64,000 nucleotides of DNA, from contig NZ_CP084561.1 in assembly GCF_021789315.1 (NCBI RefSeq), positions 3,286,001 to 3,350,000 on the forward strand, given 5' to 3'. The notes under the pieces were generated by a model. That model had not been told where the DNA came from and did no database searches. It saw nothing but the letters and a program-made list of their open reading frames with translations. The position numbers and the translations under genes are program-made. Positions 54,809 through 63,182 of this stretch are shown one piece after another. Numbering within the stretch: position 1 is the first letter of the stretch; every line of letters starts with the position of its first letter. This DNA is from Arthrobacter sp. FW305-BF8. GTDB lineage: Bacteria > Actinomycetota > Actinomycetes > Actinomycetales > Micrococcaceae.

Positions 54809-56521
54809 GTGAGTGAATTGCATACCCACCAGCTTCTTTCCGACGATACCGGCACCGAGACCATCGAGCCGGAAGAGACCATCATCTCGGACGAGAAGCC
54901 GCACGAAATAGCCGAAAAGTCGTTCGCCGACTTCGACGTCCGCGCCGACATCGTCGAGTCCCTGGCTGACGCCGGCATCACGCACCCCTTCCCGATCCAG
55001 GCCATGACGCTGCCCGTCGCGCTGTCCGGCCACGACATCATCGGCCAGGCCAAGACCGGCACGGGCAAGACCCTCGGCTTCGGCATTCCTGCGCTGCAGC
55101 GCGTGGTGGGCCGCGACGACGCCGGCTTCGACAAACTGCCCGCTCCCGGTGCGCCGCAGGCCATGGTGATCGTACCCACGCGTGAGCTCGCCGTGCAGGT
55201 TGCCAACGACCTGCAGGCCGCATCCCGCAAGCGCAATGCCCGGATTGCCACGATTTACGGCGGCCGCGCCTATGAGCCGCAGATCGACGCACTGCAGAAG
55301 GGCGTCGAGGTGGTGGTCGGCACGCCGGGCCGCCTGATCGACCTCTACAAGCAGAAGCACCTGGTGCTCAAGAACGTCAAGATCGTGGTGCTGGACGAAG
55401 CTGACGAGATGCTGGACCTCGGCTTCCTTCCGGACGTCGAGACCCTGATCGCCGGCACCCCGCCGGTCCGCCAGACCCTCCTGTTCTCGGCCACGATGCC
55501 CGGCCCGGTCATTGCCATGGCGCGCCGGTACATGACGCAGCCCACCCACATCCGCGCCGCCGATCCGGACGACGAGGGCCTGACCAAGCGCGACATCCGT
55601 CAGCTCATCTACCGTGCGCACAGCATGGACAAGACCGAGGTAGTCGCCCGGATCCTGCAGGCCCGCGGCCGCGGCCGCACCATCATCTTCACCAAGACCA
55701 AGCGCACCGCCGCAAAGGTTGCCGAGGAACTCGTGGACCGCGGGTTCGCTGCCGCCGCCATCCACGGTGACCTCGGCCAGGGCGCGCGCGAGCAGGCGCT
55801 CCGCGCCTTCCGCAACAACAAGGTGGACGTCCTGGTGGCCACCGACGTAGCAGCCCGCGGTATCGACGTCGACGACGTCACGCACGTTATCAACTACCAG
55901 TGCGTCGAGGACGAGAAGATCTACCTGCACCGCGTGGGCCGCACCGGGCGCGCCGGCAACAAGGGCACCGCCGTCACGTTCGTGGACTGGGACGACATGC
56001 CGCGCTGGGGACTCATCAACAAGGCACTCGGCCTGAGCGTCCCGGAGCCCGTCGAAACGTACTCCTCCTCGCCGCACCTGTACGAGGAACTGGACATCCC
56101 CGAGGGCACCAAGGGCCGGCTCCCGCGCAGCAAGCGCACCCTCGCCGGCGTCGATGCCGAGGTCCTGGAGGACCTGGGCGAGACCGGCAAGAAGAACAGC
56201 CGCTCCGGCGGCCGCGATTCCGGCCGCTCCGGCAGCAGGGAAGGCGGCAGCAGGGAAGGCAGCCGCCGCAGCGGTGACTCGGGCAAGCGTTCGGGCGAGC
56301 GTTCGGGCGAGCGCCGCCGTCGTTCTTCAGACGGCCGTTCTTCAGATACCGGTGCGGACGCCGGAAGCGGCCCCGCCGCCGCTGCCACTGCAACTGTTGA
56401 CGGCGAGCAGCCGGCGCGCCCGCGCCGCAACCGCACCCGCACGCGCCGCCGCAACGGAGAAGTGGTCTCCGGCGGCGAATCCGCCGCAACAGGCTCACAG
56501 CCCGGCACCGAGGCCCCATAG
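54809..56521 (+). CDS. deaD: DEAD-box ATP-dependent RNA helicase
   Basis: 570 residues. The Q motif region FPIQAMTLPVAL, AKTGTGKT (Walker A), PTRELAVQV, VLDEADEMLDLGF (DEAD), FSATMP and HRVGRTGRAG are all present. Residues about 440-570 are a basic Arg/Ser/Gly-rich tail (GGRDSGRSGSREGG) that probably binds RNA. GTG start with AAGGAAA 7 bases upstream. The methyltransferase gene begins five bases after its stop. Confidence 0.93.
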   Translation: MSELHTHQLLSDDTGTETIEPEETIISDEKPHEIAEKSFADFDVRADIVESLADAGITHPFPIQAMTLPVALSGHDIIGQAKTGTGKTLGFGIPALQRVVGRDDAGFDKLPAPGAPQAMVIVPTRELAVQVANDLQAASRKRNARIATIYGGRAYEPQIDALQKGVEVVVGTPGRLIDLYKQKHLVLKNVKIVVLDEADEMLDLGFLPDVETLIAGTPPVRQTLLFSATMPGPVIAMARRYMTQPTHIRAADPDDEGLTKRDIRQLIYRAHSMDKTEVVARILQARGRGRTIIFTKTKRTAAKVAEELVDRGFAAAAIHGDLGQGAREQALRAFRNNKVDVLVATDVAARGIDVDDVTHVINYQCVEDEKIYLHRVGRTGRAGNKGTAVTFVDWDDMPRWGLINKALGLSVPEPVETYSSSPHLYEELDIPEGTKGRLPRSKRTLAGVDAEVLEDLGETGKKNSRSGGRDSGRSGSREGGSREGSRRSGDSGKRSGERSGERRRRSSDGRSSDTGADAGSGPAAAATATVDGEQPARPRRNRTRTRRRNGEVVSGGESAATGSQPGTEAP

Positions 56522-56526
56522 CCTCA

Positions 56527-57399
56527 ATGACTGAAACTGTCTGGGCGCCGGACGGCAGCAACCTGGTGGTGCACGCGGATAACGCGGACTTCCTCCCCAC
56601 GCTGCCGGACGGCGCCTTCACACTCATTTACGTGGACCCGCCGTTCAACACCGGCCGGGCCCAGCAGCGCCAGGAAACAAAGATGGTGCTCAACGCCGAC
56701 GGCGACGGCGACCGGGTGGGCTTCAAGGGCCGCTCCTACGACACGATCAAGGGCGCCCTGCACCGCTACGACGACGCCTTCAGCGACTACTGGTCCTTCC
56801 TCGAGCCGCGTCTTGTGGAGGCCTGGCGGCTCCTGGCCGACGACGGAACCCTGTACCTGCACCTTGACTACCGCGAGGTGCACTACGCCAAGGTGATGCT
56901 GGATGCCATCTTTGGCCGCGAGTGCTTCCTGAACGAGATCATCTGGGCATACGACTACGGTGCACGAGCCAAAAACCGCTGGCCCACCAAGCACGACAAC
57001 ATCCTCGTCTACGTCAAAAACCCCTCTAAGTACCACTTCAACAGCGCCGAGGTGGACCGGGAGCCCTACATGGCCCCGGGGCTCGTGACTCCGGCCAAGC
57101 GTGAGCTGGGCAAGCTGCCCACGGACGTCTGGTGGCACACCATCGTCTCCCCCACGGGCAAGGAAAAGACCGGATACCCCACGCAGAAACCCGAGGGCCT
57201 GGTGCGGCGCGTGGTGGCCGCGTCCAGCCGCCCGGGTGACTGGTGCCTCGACTTCTTCGCCGGTTCCGGCACGCTTGGCGCCGTTGCGGCCAAGTTGGGA
57301 CGCAGGTTCGTCTGCGTGGACCAGAACCAGCCGGCCATCGACGTCATGGCCAAGCGGCTCGGGGCGCACGCCGAGCTCGCGTCCTACCCGCCCAAGTAG
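56527..57399 (+). CDS. Orphan site-specific DNA methyltransferase (beta-type order)
   Basis: 290 residues. Motif IV YVDPPFNTG is near 38, followed by a target-recognition region, and motif I DFFAGSGTLG near 240. The order (IV first, I last) is that of beta-class N6-adenine or N4-cytosine methyltransferases. No restriction enzyme gene is adjacent. It is five bases after the DEAD-box helicase stop, so it is probably co-transcribed. The specificity cannot be read from the sequence; DPPF suggests adenine. Confidence 0.88.
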   Translation: MTETVWAPDGSNLVVHADNADFLPTLPDGAFTLIYVDPPFNTGRAQQRQETKMVLNADGDGDRVGFKGRSYDTIKGALHRYDDAFSDYWSFLEPRLVEAWRLLADDGTLYLHLDYREVHYAKVMLDAIFGRECFLNEIIWAYDYGARAKNRWPTKHDNILVYVKNPSKYHFNSAEVDREPYMAPGLVTPAKRELGKLPTDVWWHTIVSPTGKEKTGYPTQKPEGLVRRVVAASSRPGDWCLDFFAGSGTLGAVAAKLGRRFVCVDQNQPAIDVMAKRLGAHAELASYPPK

Positions 57400-57408
57400 C
57401 TCGCATTT

Positions 57409-57438
57409 GTTGTCGTTTTGAGGCCCCAAAACGACAAC
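57409..57438. repeat. Perfect 12-bp inverted repeat between convergent genes
   Basis: GTTGTCGTTTTG-aggccc-CAAAACGACAAC, 12-base arms around a 6-base loop, between the methyltransferase and PHP genes. The A/T-rich arms give neighbouring T-runs in either direction, so it could end both transcripts. Confidence 0.8.
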
Positions 57439-57458
57439 TAATGCCAGTCAGTTGGGAC

Positions 57459-58304
57459 TTAACGCACGACGGCGGTGCCCGTGCCCAGCTCCTCGATCCG
57501 GTCAAGGACGTCCGGGGCGGTCAGGTTCTCGCCCAGCCTGTTCGGCTTGCCCAGGCCGTGATAGTCCGAGGACCCGGTCACCACTAGCCCGTGCTGCGCG
57601 GCCAGCTTCCGCAGGAACTCCCGGCCCTCCTCGGGGTTGTCCCGGTGGTTGACCTCCAAACCGGCCAGGCCGGCGTCGATCATGTCGTGGTACGTGCTTT
57701 CACCCACCACCCGCCCGCGTGCGGAGGCGACGGGGTGGGCAAAGACGGGAACGCCGCCCGCGTCGCGGACCAGTTCGACGGCCAGCGCGGGCTCCGGCGC
57801 GTAGTGCTGCACGAAATAGCGCGAATGGGAGGTAAGGATCGAGGTGAAGGCCTCGGAACGGTCTGCTACCACTCCCGCCGCCACCAGCGCGTCGGCGATG
57901 TGTGGGCGTCCCAGCGTGGCTCCTGGCGCCACATGGTGGATCACGTCGTCCCACGTCAGGGGGTAGTCCTCGGCGAGGAGCGTGACCATGCGTTCGGCGC
58001 GGGTCAGGCGGGCGTCCCTGGCCTTCGTGATTTCCTCGAGCAGGCCCGGGTGCTGGGGGTCGTGCAGGTAGCTCAGGAGGTGGACGCTGATCCCGTGCTC
58101 CGTCCGGCAGGAAATCTCCATGCCGGGCACCAGCGCCACGCCGTTGTCAATCGCCGCCCGGGACGCTTCCGCCCAGCCGTCCGTGGAGTCGTGGTCCGTC
58201 AGCGCGATGACGTTCAGCCCCGCGGCCGCCGCGGCCGCCATGACCTCCGCCGGTGTCTCCGTACCGTCGGAAATATTCGAGTGGGCGTGTAGATCTATCC
58301 TCAC
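57459..58304 (-). CDS. PHP-domain phosphoesterase
   Basis: 281 residues with the metal-binding PHP motifs DLHAHSNISDG, LTDHDSTDG, VPGMEISC, VFAHPVASARG, EVNHRDN and GSSDYHGLGK. This set resembles the 3',5'-nucleoside bisphosphate phosphatase / RNase AM group, so it probably removes a phosphate from small nucleotides or degrades short RNA ends. GTG start. Convergent with the methyltransferase. Confidence 0.87.
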   Translation of the reverse strand: MRIDLHAHSNISDGTETPAEVMAAAAAAGLNVIALTDHDSTDGWAEASRAAIDNGVALVPGMEISCRTEHGISVHLLSYLHDPQHPGLLEEITKARDARLTRAERMVTLLAEDYPLTWDDVIHHVAPGATLGRPHIADALVAAGVVADRSEAFTSILTSHSRYFVQHYAPEPALAVELVRDAGGVPVFAHPVASARGRVVGESTYHDMIDAGLAGLEVNHRDNPEEGREFLRKLAAQHGLVVTGSSDYHGLGKPNRLGENLTAPDVLDRIEELGTGTAVVR

Positions 58305-58409
58305 CAGCCCAGCCTAGTAGATGGGGCGCCCCTGTGGCCGGGAAGTGCGTGATTCACCCTCCCGCGCCGGTGTTGGCCTAAGCCGCTCGGCTGGTGAGAC
58401 TATTGGACG

Positions 58410-59999
58410 GTGAACGATGCAGACAACACCCACAACGGTGAAAACACAGCTTCCCAGCCCCTGGAAGAGCGCGTCAACAACCGCTCCCAGCGGCCGAGTT
58501 CCGCCGCTTTCAAGGCCTTCATGGCCAGCAACTGGGCGCCCGCGCCGCAGGTGACCCCTGAACGGGAGGCCGTCGCCAGCCACGCCGCGAGGAGGCGCCG
58601 GGCCATTTCCGACCAGTTCAAGGGGGAACGCCTCGTGCTTCCGGCCGGGCCCCTGAAGGTCCGGTCCAACGACTGCGACTACCGGTTCCGGCCGCACTCC
58701 GGCTTCGCCCACCTCACCGGCCTCGGGCTGGACCATGAGCCCGACGCCGTGCTCATCTTCGAACCTGTAGGGGAAGGAAAGGGCGACGACGGCGGCAACC
58801 ACCGTGCCACGCTCTACTTCCGGCCGCTGGCCGGACGGGACACCGAACAGTTCTACGCCGACGCGCGGTCGGGCGAGTTCTGGATCGGGGCGCGGCCCAC
58901 GCTGGCCGAATTTGAGGCCCGGCTGGGAATCCCCACCGCCCACATCGACGAACTTGAGATGGCCGTCACCAAGAACGTCGGCGCCCCAGAAATCGGCGGC
59001 ATCTCGGTCCGCCTAGTGCGCAAGGTGGACGAAAACATCGACGCACTCGTGGACACCGCCCGCTACAACACCGCCAAGGATCCGGACAACCTGGACCTTG
59101 GCGTGCTGGACGCCCTCGACGAGAAGCTGTCCGAGGCACTGTCCGAGCTGCGGCTGACCAAGGACGAGTGGGAAATCGAGCAGATGAAGACCGCCGTGGC
59201 CGCCACCGTGGAAGGCTTCACCGAGGTGGTCAAGGCCCTGCCCCGCGCCCTGACGCACTTCCGCGGCGAACGCGTGGTGGAAGGCGCCTTCTTCGCCCGT
59301 GCCCGGGAGGAAGGCAACGAACTCGGTTACGACACCATCGCTGCCTCCGGCAACAACGCCACCGTCCTCCACTGGACCCGCAACACCGGCAAGGTCAACG
59401 CCGGGGAGCTGCTCCTGCTGGACGCCGGCGTCGAGGCCGATTCGCTCTACACCGCTGACATCACCCGTACGCTCCCGGCCAACGGCACGTTCTCGGACGT
59501 GCAGCGCAAAATCTACGAAGCGGTCCTGGACGCGGCCGACGCCGGCTTCGCGGCCGCCCGGATCGGCGTGAAGTTCCGCGACATCCACACCGCCGCCACC
59601 ACTGTCCTCGCGGAGCGGCTTGCGGAATGGGGCCTGCTCCCGGTCTCCGTCGAGGAGGCCCTCGGCGAGGACGGCCAGCAGCACCGGCGCTGGATGCCGC
59701 ACGGCACCAGCCACCACCTCGGCCTCGACGTCCACGACTGCGCCCAGGCCAAGCGGGAACTCTACCTGGACGGCGTTCTGCGGGAGGGGATGGTTTTCAC
59801 CATCGAACCGGGCCTCTACTTCAAGCAGGAAGACCTCGCCATTCCCGAGGAGTACCGCGGCATTGGCGTGCGCATCGAGGACGACATCCTGATGACGGCC
59901 GAGGGACCGGTGAACCTTAGTGCGGCACTCCCCCGCACAGCGGACGACGTCGAGGCCTGGATGGCAGGCATTTACCAGGAGACCGACGCCAAGGGGTAG
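58410..59999 (+). CDS. pepP: Aminopeptidase P family metallopeptidase
   Basis: 529 residues, M24B family, removing N-terminal residues before proline. The creatinase-like N-terminal domain (FRPHSGFAHLTGLGLDHEPD) is followed by the pita-bread domain. Metal ligands are in LLDAGVEADSLYTADITRT, GTSHHLGLDVHD, FTIEPGLYFK and RIEDDILMT. GTG start with weak ribosome site. Followed by a terminator. Confidence 0.93.
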   Translation: MNDADNTHNGENTASQPLEERVNNRSQRPSSAAFKAFMASNWAPAPQVTPEREAVASHAARRRRAISDQFKGERLVLPAGPLKVRSNDCDYRFRPHSGFAHLTGLGLDHEPDAVLIFEPVGEGKGDDGGNHRATLYFRPLAGRDTEQFYADARSGEFWIGARPTLAEFEARLGIPTAHIDELEMAVTKNVGAPEIGGISVRLVRKVDENIDALVDTARYNTAKDPDNLDLGVLDALDEKLSEALSELRLTKDEWEIEQMKTAVAATVEGFTEVVKALPRALTHFRGERVVEGAFFARAREEGNELGYDTIAASGNNATVLHWTRNTGKVNAGELLLLDAGVEADSLYTADITRTLPANGTFSDVQRKIYEAVLDAADAGFAAARIGVKFRDIHTAATTVLAERLAEWGLLPVSVEEALGEDGQQHRRWMPHGTSHHLGLDVHDCAQAKRELYLDGVLREGMVFTIEPGLYFKQEDLAIPEEYRGIGVRIEDDILMTAEGPVNLSAALPRTADDVEAWMAGIYQETDAKG

Positions 60000-60014
60000 G
60001 GGAACAAACAAAGA

Positions 60015-60055
60015 AGGGGACGGCCACCGGATGATCCGGTGGCCGTCCCTTTTTC
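60015..60055. terminator. Bidirectional terminator after pepP
   Basis: GGGACGGCCACCGGAT / ATCCGGTGGCCGTCCC hairpin followed by TTTTT, located between convergent genes. Confidence 0.9.
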
Positions 60056-60106
60056 TGCTGCCCTGGCCTTCTGCCGTCCTGGCCTTGCTGCTTGCTTTGG
60101 CTACTG

Positions 60107-61111
60107 CTACTGCTGCTGCCCGTCCCGGCCCTGGTCGGCCTGGTTCGGATCCACGCGCACACCGTACTGCGGCCGGCCGTCCGGCAGGTCCGGGTAGCGT
60201 ACTGCCGACGCCGGGCGCTGGTCCGCTGCCGGCGCACCCTCCCCGGCCTGGCCCTGCTGGTGAGCCCCGTACTGCTGGCCGTCCCTGTAGGGCTGCTCCC
60301 CGTCATGCTGCTGGCCCTGCTGGCCTGTGCCATATTGCTGGCCTGTGCCATATTGCTGGTTGGGGTCCTGCGGCTGCCCGCCCTGTGCGTGCTGGCCTGT
60401 GCCGTACTGCTCGCGGGGCTCCTGGCTGCGCTGGCCGTAGGGGTCGTTCCAGCCCGCCGGCCGCTGCGGCGCCTGCCCCTGGGGCGGGCCCTGCGGCGGT
60501 CCCTGGTGCCGGCCCGGCTGCTGGTACGGCTGGTTCTGGTAGTCCTGCTGGTTCTGGTAGTCGTGCTGGCTGTGCGACGCCGGGCGCGCACCCGGGGTGG
60601 CGTCGGACGGCGTCATCGGGAGCTGCTGGAGCAGCCGGCGCGCCTCATGGGCGGCCTCGAAGGCCACGACGACGTCGTAATTGGTGGCAACCACCTGGCT
60701 GGTGGACGTGAAGTCGCGCTTGCCGCGCTGCATGGCGTAGGTGACGATCCCGAACAGCATGAAGAACGCCGCGCCCATCAGCACCGAGCTGATGATGGAA
60801 AACGTTCCCCCTGCAGGCGTGAAGAAGGACAGCATGACGCCAACGAAGAGGCCGAACCACATACCGCTCAGGGCACCGGAGAGCGCCACGCGCGGGTAGC
60901 TGAGCCGGCCCGTGACGCGCTCCACCATCTTGAGGTCGTTCCCCACGATGGACACCAGGTGCACCGGGAACTGCTGGTCGGCGAGGTAGTCCACGGCCTT
61001 CTGGGCGTCCAGGTAAGAGGTATACGAGCCCACAGTGTCCCCCGTGGGGACGGTCTTCGACTCGTCCGAGCCGTTGGGCGCAGCCTTCGGAGCACCAAAA
61101 ATGTTAGCCAT
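60107..61111 (-). CDS. General-stress-protein-like membrane protein with Gln/Tyr-rich repeat tail
   Basis: 334 residues. The N-terminal part (GSYTSYLDAQKAVDYLADQQ, HLVSIVGNDLKMVERVTGRL) resembles the general stress protein 17M/YflT domain. Two membrane helices follow (ALSGALSGMWFGLFVGVMLS, IISSVLMGAAFFMLFGIVTY). The tail from about 170 is disordered and Gln/Gly/Pro-rich, with QYGTGQ repeats and 18-base DNA repeats near 60326-60360. ATG 61111 (MANIFGAPK) is preferred over 61129, which has no ribosome site. Divergent from the MgtE-like gene; in databases this family is often labelled as magnesium transporter or general stress protein. Confidence 0.72.
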   Translation of the reverse strand: MANIFGAPKAAPNGSDESKTVPTGDTVGSYTSYLDAQKAVDYLADQQFPVHLVSIVGNDLKMVERVTGRLSYPRVALSGALSGMWFGLFVGVMLSFFTPAGGTFSIISSVLMGAAFFMLFGIVTYAMQRGKRDFTSTSQVVATNYDVVVAFEAAHEARRLLQQLPMTPSDATPGARPASHSQHDYQNQQDYQNQPYQQPGRHQGPPQGPPQGQAPQRPAGWNDPYGQRSQEPREQYGTGQHAQGGQPQDPNQQYGTGQQYGTGQQGQQHDGEQPYRDGQQYGAHQQGQAGEGAPAADQRPASAVRYPDLPDGRPQYGVRVDPNQADQGRDGQQQ

Positions 61112-61142
61112 AACCCCATTCTTGCCCATAAGGATGGGTGAA

Positions 61143-61158
61143 AGCTGAAAATTCAGCT
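61143..61158. promoter_or_regulatory. Inverted repeat between the stress-protein and MgtE-like genes
   Basis: AGCTGAA-aa-TTCAGCT, seven-base arms in the 77-base divergent region, a candidate operator for both genes. Confidence 0.35.
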
Positions 61159-61188
61159 AAAAGAGAGCAGACTCGGTAGCCTGTAGAG

Positions 61189-62472
61189 GTGAGCACGAAT
61201 CCTACCCGCGTCTTTGTCGCGCGCCTCTTGGGACTGGACGTCTTCGACCCATTGGGCGACCGTCTGGGGCGGCTGCGTGACGTCGTCGTGCTCTCCCGCG
61301 GAACCCGGGGCGCCCCGCACGTGGTGGGCATCGTCGTCGAAGTTCCCGGCAAAAAGCGCGTCTTCGTTCCCATGACCCGCATCACCTCCATCGACCAGAC
61401 GCAGGTCATCTGCACCGGCCTGGTCAACCTCCGGCGCTTCGAACAGCGCGGCGCCGAGACCCTCGTGGTGGCGGAGATGTTTGACCGCCGCGTGACCCTG
61501 ACGGACGGCAGCGGTGACGCCACCATCGAGGACATCGCCATGGACCAGCACCGCTCGGGCGACTGGTTCGTGAGCAAGCTGTTCGTCCGGCGCGGGCACT
61601 CGCTGGCGCCCCTGAGCAGGCTGCGCCGCAACGAAACCATGATCATCGACTGGGCCGACGCGCACCAGGGGGCCAAGACAGAACCGCAGGCAGCCACCCA
61701 GTTCGTGGCCAACCACGAGGACCTCAAGCCCGCGGACTTCGCCGAGGCACTGCAGGAGATGAGCGACAAGCGGCGCTTCGAAGTCGCCAGCGAACTGCAG
61801 GACGAGCGGCTCGCTGACGTCCTGCAGGAGCTGCCAGAGGACGACCAGGTGGAAATCCTCTCCGCCCTCGACGTCCAGCGCGCCGCGGACGTCCTGGAGG
61901 AGATGGACCCCGACGACGCCGCTGACCTCCTCGGCGAGTTGCCGTCCGCCCAGGCGGAGGAACTCCTTCAGCTGATGGAGCCCGAAGGCGCCGAGGACGT
62001 CCGGCGCCTCCTCGAATACGACGAGGACACCGCCGGCGGCCTCATGACCCCCGTCCCGGTCATTCTGCCGCCTGAAGCCACGGTAGCGGAGGCGCTCGCC
62101 CACGTCCGGCGCGAGGAACTCTCCCCTGCCCTCGCCTCGTCCATTTTCATCGCCCGTCCTCCGCTGGAGACCCCCACCGGCCGGTTCCTCGGCGTGGTGC
62201 ACATTCAGCAGCTGCTGCGCTTCCCGCCGTTCGAGTCGCTGGGCAACCTCGTGGACAAGAACCTGGAGCCGCTCTCGGACCTGGCCCACATCAGCGAGGT
62301 CGCGCGCACCCTCGCCACGTACAACCTGAACTCCCTTCCGGTGGTTAACCAGGCCGGCCGGCTGGTGGGCGCAGTGACAGTTGACGACGTCCTGGACCAT
62401 CTGCTGCCCGACGACTGGCGGGCCAACGACGGCGAGGCCCCGGTCAGGAAGCTTGGTGGCCGCATTGGCTGA
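61189..62472 (+). CDS. Soluble PRC-barrel/MgtE-N/CBS protein
   Basis: 427 residues and no membrane helices. The N-terminus (about 5-80) is PRC-barrel-like (FDPLGDRLGRLRDVVVLSRG). The middle (about 175-285) has the repeated helical MgtE N-domain (LQELPEDDQVEILSALDVQR, DPDDAADLLGELPSAQAEEL). Two CBS repeats follow (EDTAGGLMTPVPVILPPEAT, LVGAVTVDDVLDHLLPDDW). It is like the cytoplasmic Mg-sensing part of MgtE without the channel, so it may be a sensor or regulatory subunit. GTG start. Overlaps the next gene by 17 bases. Confidence 0.85.
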   Translation: MSTNPTRVFVARLLGLDVFDPLGDRLGRLRDVVVLSRGTRGAPHVVGIVVEVPGKKRVFVPMTRITSIDQTQVICTGLVNLRRFEQRGAETLVVAEMFDRRVTLTDGSGDATIEDIAMDQHRSGDWFVSKLFVRRGHSLAPLSRLRRNETMIIDWADAHQGAKTEPQAATQFVANHEDLKPADFAEALQEMSDKRRFEVASELQDERLADVLQELPEDDQVEILSALDVQRAADVLEEMDPDDAADLLGELPSAQAEELLQLMEPEGAEDVRRLLEYDEDTAGGLMTPVPVILPPEATVAEALAHVRREELSPALASSIFIARPPLETPTGRFLGVVHIQQLLRFPPFESLGNLVDKNLEPLSDLAHISEVARTLATYNLNSLPVVNQAGRLVGAVTVDDVLDHLLPDDWRANDGEAPVRKLGGRIG

Positions 62473-63172
62473 AAACACGGCAAAGGCAGCGCGGCCCGGC
62501 GGAAAGCCGGCCCAAGGAAGCCTGGACACGCCGCTGAGCGGCCGCCAGCGCATCCTCCCCAAGTTCTCGCCGAACCCTGACGCCTTTGGCCATGCGACAG
62601 AGGGCTTCGCCCGCTTCATGGGCACGCCGCAGTTCCTGCTCTACATGACCGTGTTCTGTGTCTTCTGGCTGGCATGGAATACCTTCGCGCCCACAGCCTG
62701 GCAGTTCGACAAGGTCGAACTCGGGTTCACGCTCCTGACGCTGATGCTGTCCCTGCAGGCCTCCTACGCGGCGCCGCTGCTGCTCCTCGCGCAGAACCGC
62801 CAGGACGACCGCGACCGCGTTTCCCTCCAGCAGGACCGCCAGCGCGCGGAGCGCAACCTCTCGGACACCGAATACCTCACGCGGGAACTGGCCTCACTGC
62901 GGATCGCGCTGCGCGAAGTGGCCACCCGCGACTACGTCCGGGCGGAACTTCGCAGTCTCCTGGAGGACCTGTTGGAGGCCCAGGAGGAGCTCCGCACGCA
63001 CGAACCCTCCGGGCCCGGAAGCCATGAATCGCCACGCGAACTGGTCCGGGAAAAGCTGAAGGAGAAGCGGGAAAAGCAACGCAATCCCCGCACCCAGCAG
63101 ATCCCCAAGGTCAAGTCTGAAAAAACGCGCCAGGGCCGGGCAGCCCACCGACCCACCTCTCCCGAAAGCTGA
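62456..63172 (+). CDS. DUF1003 membrane protein
   Basis: 238 residues. The DUF1003 core has two membrane helices (FLLYMTVFCVFWLAWNTFAP, LGFTLLTLMLSLQASYAAPL) and the following conserved QNRQDDRDR. Then comes a long charged helical tail (about 120-238), Lys/Glu/Arg-rich. GTG 62456 has AGGAA five bases upstream and overlaps the MgtE-like stop; the open frame starting at 62381 would run far into that gene. The close overlap suggests a joint function with the MgtE-N/CBS protein. Confidence 0.82.
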   Translation: MAALAENTAKAARPGGKPAQGSLDTPLSGRQRILPKFSPNPDAFGHATEGFARFMGTPQFLLYMTVFCVFWLAWNTFAPTAWQFDKVELGFTLLTLMLSLQASYAAPLLLLAQNRQDDRDRVSLQQDRQRAERNLSDTEYLTRELASLRIALREVATRDYVRAELRSLLEDLLEAQEELRTHEPSGPGSHESPRELVREKLKEKREKQRNPRTQQIPKVKSEKTRQGRAAHRPTSPES

Positions 63173-63182
63173 GCACCACGGC

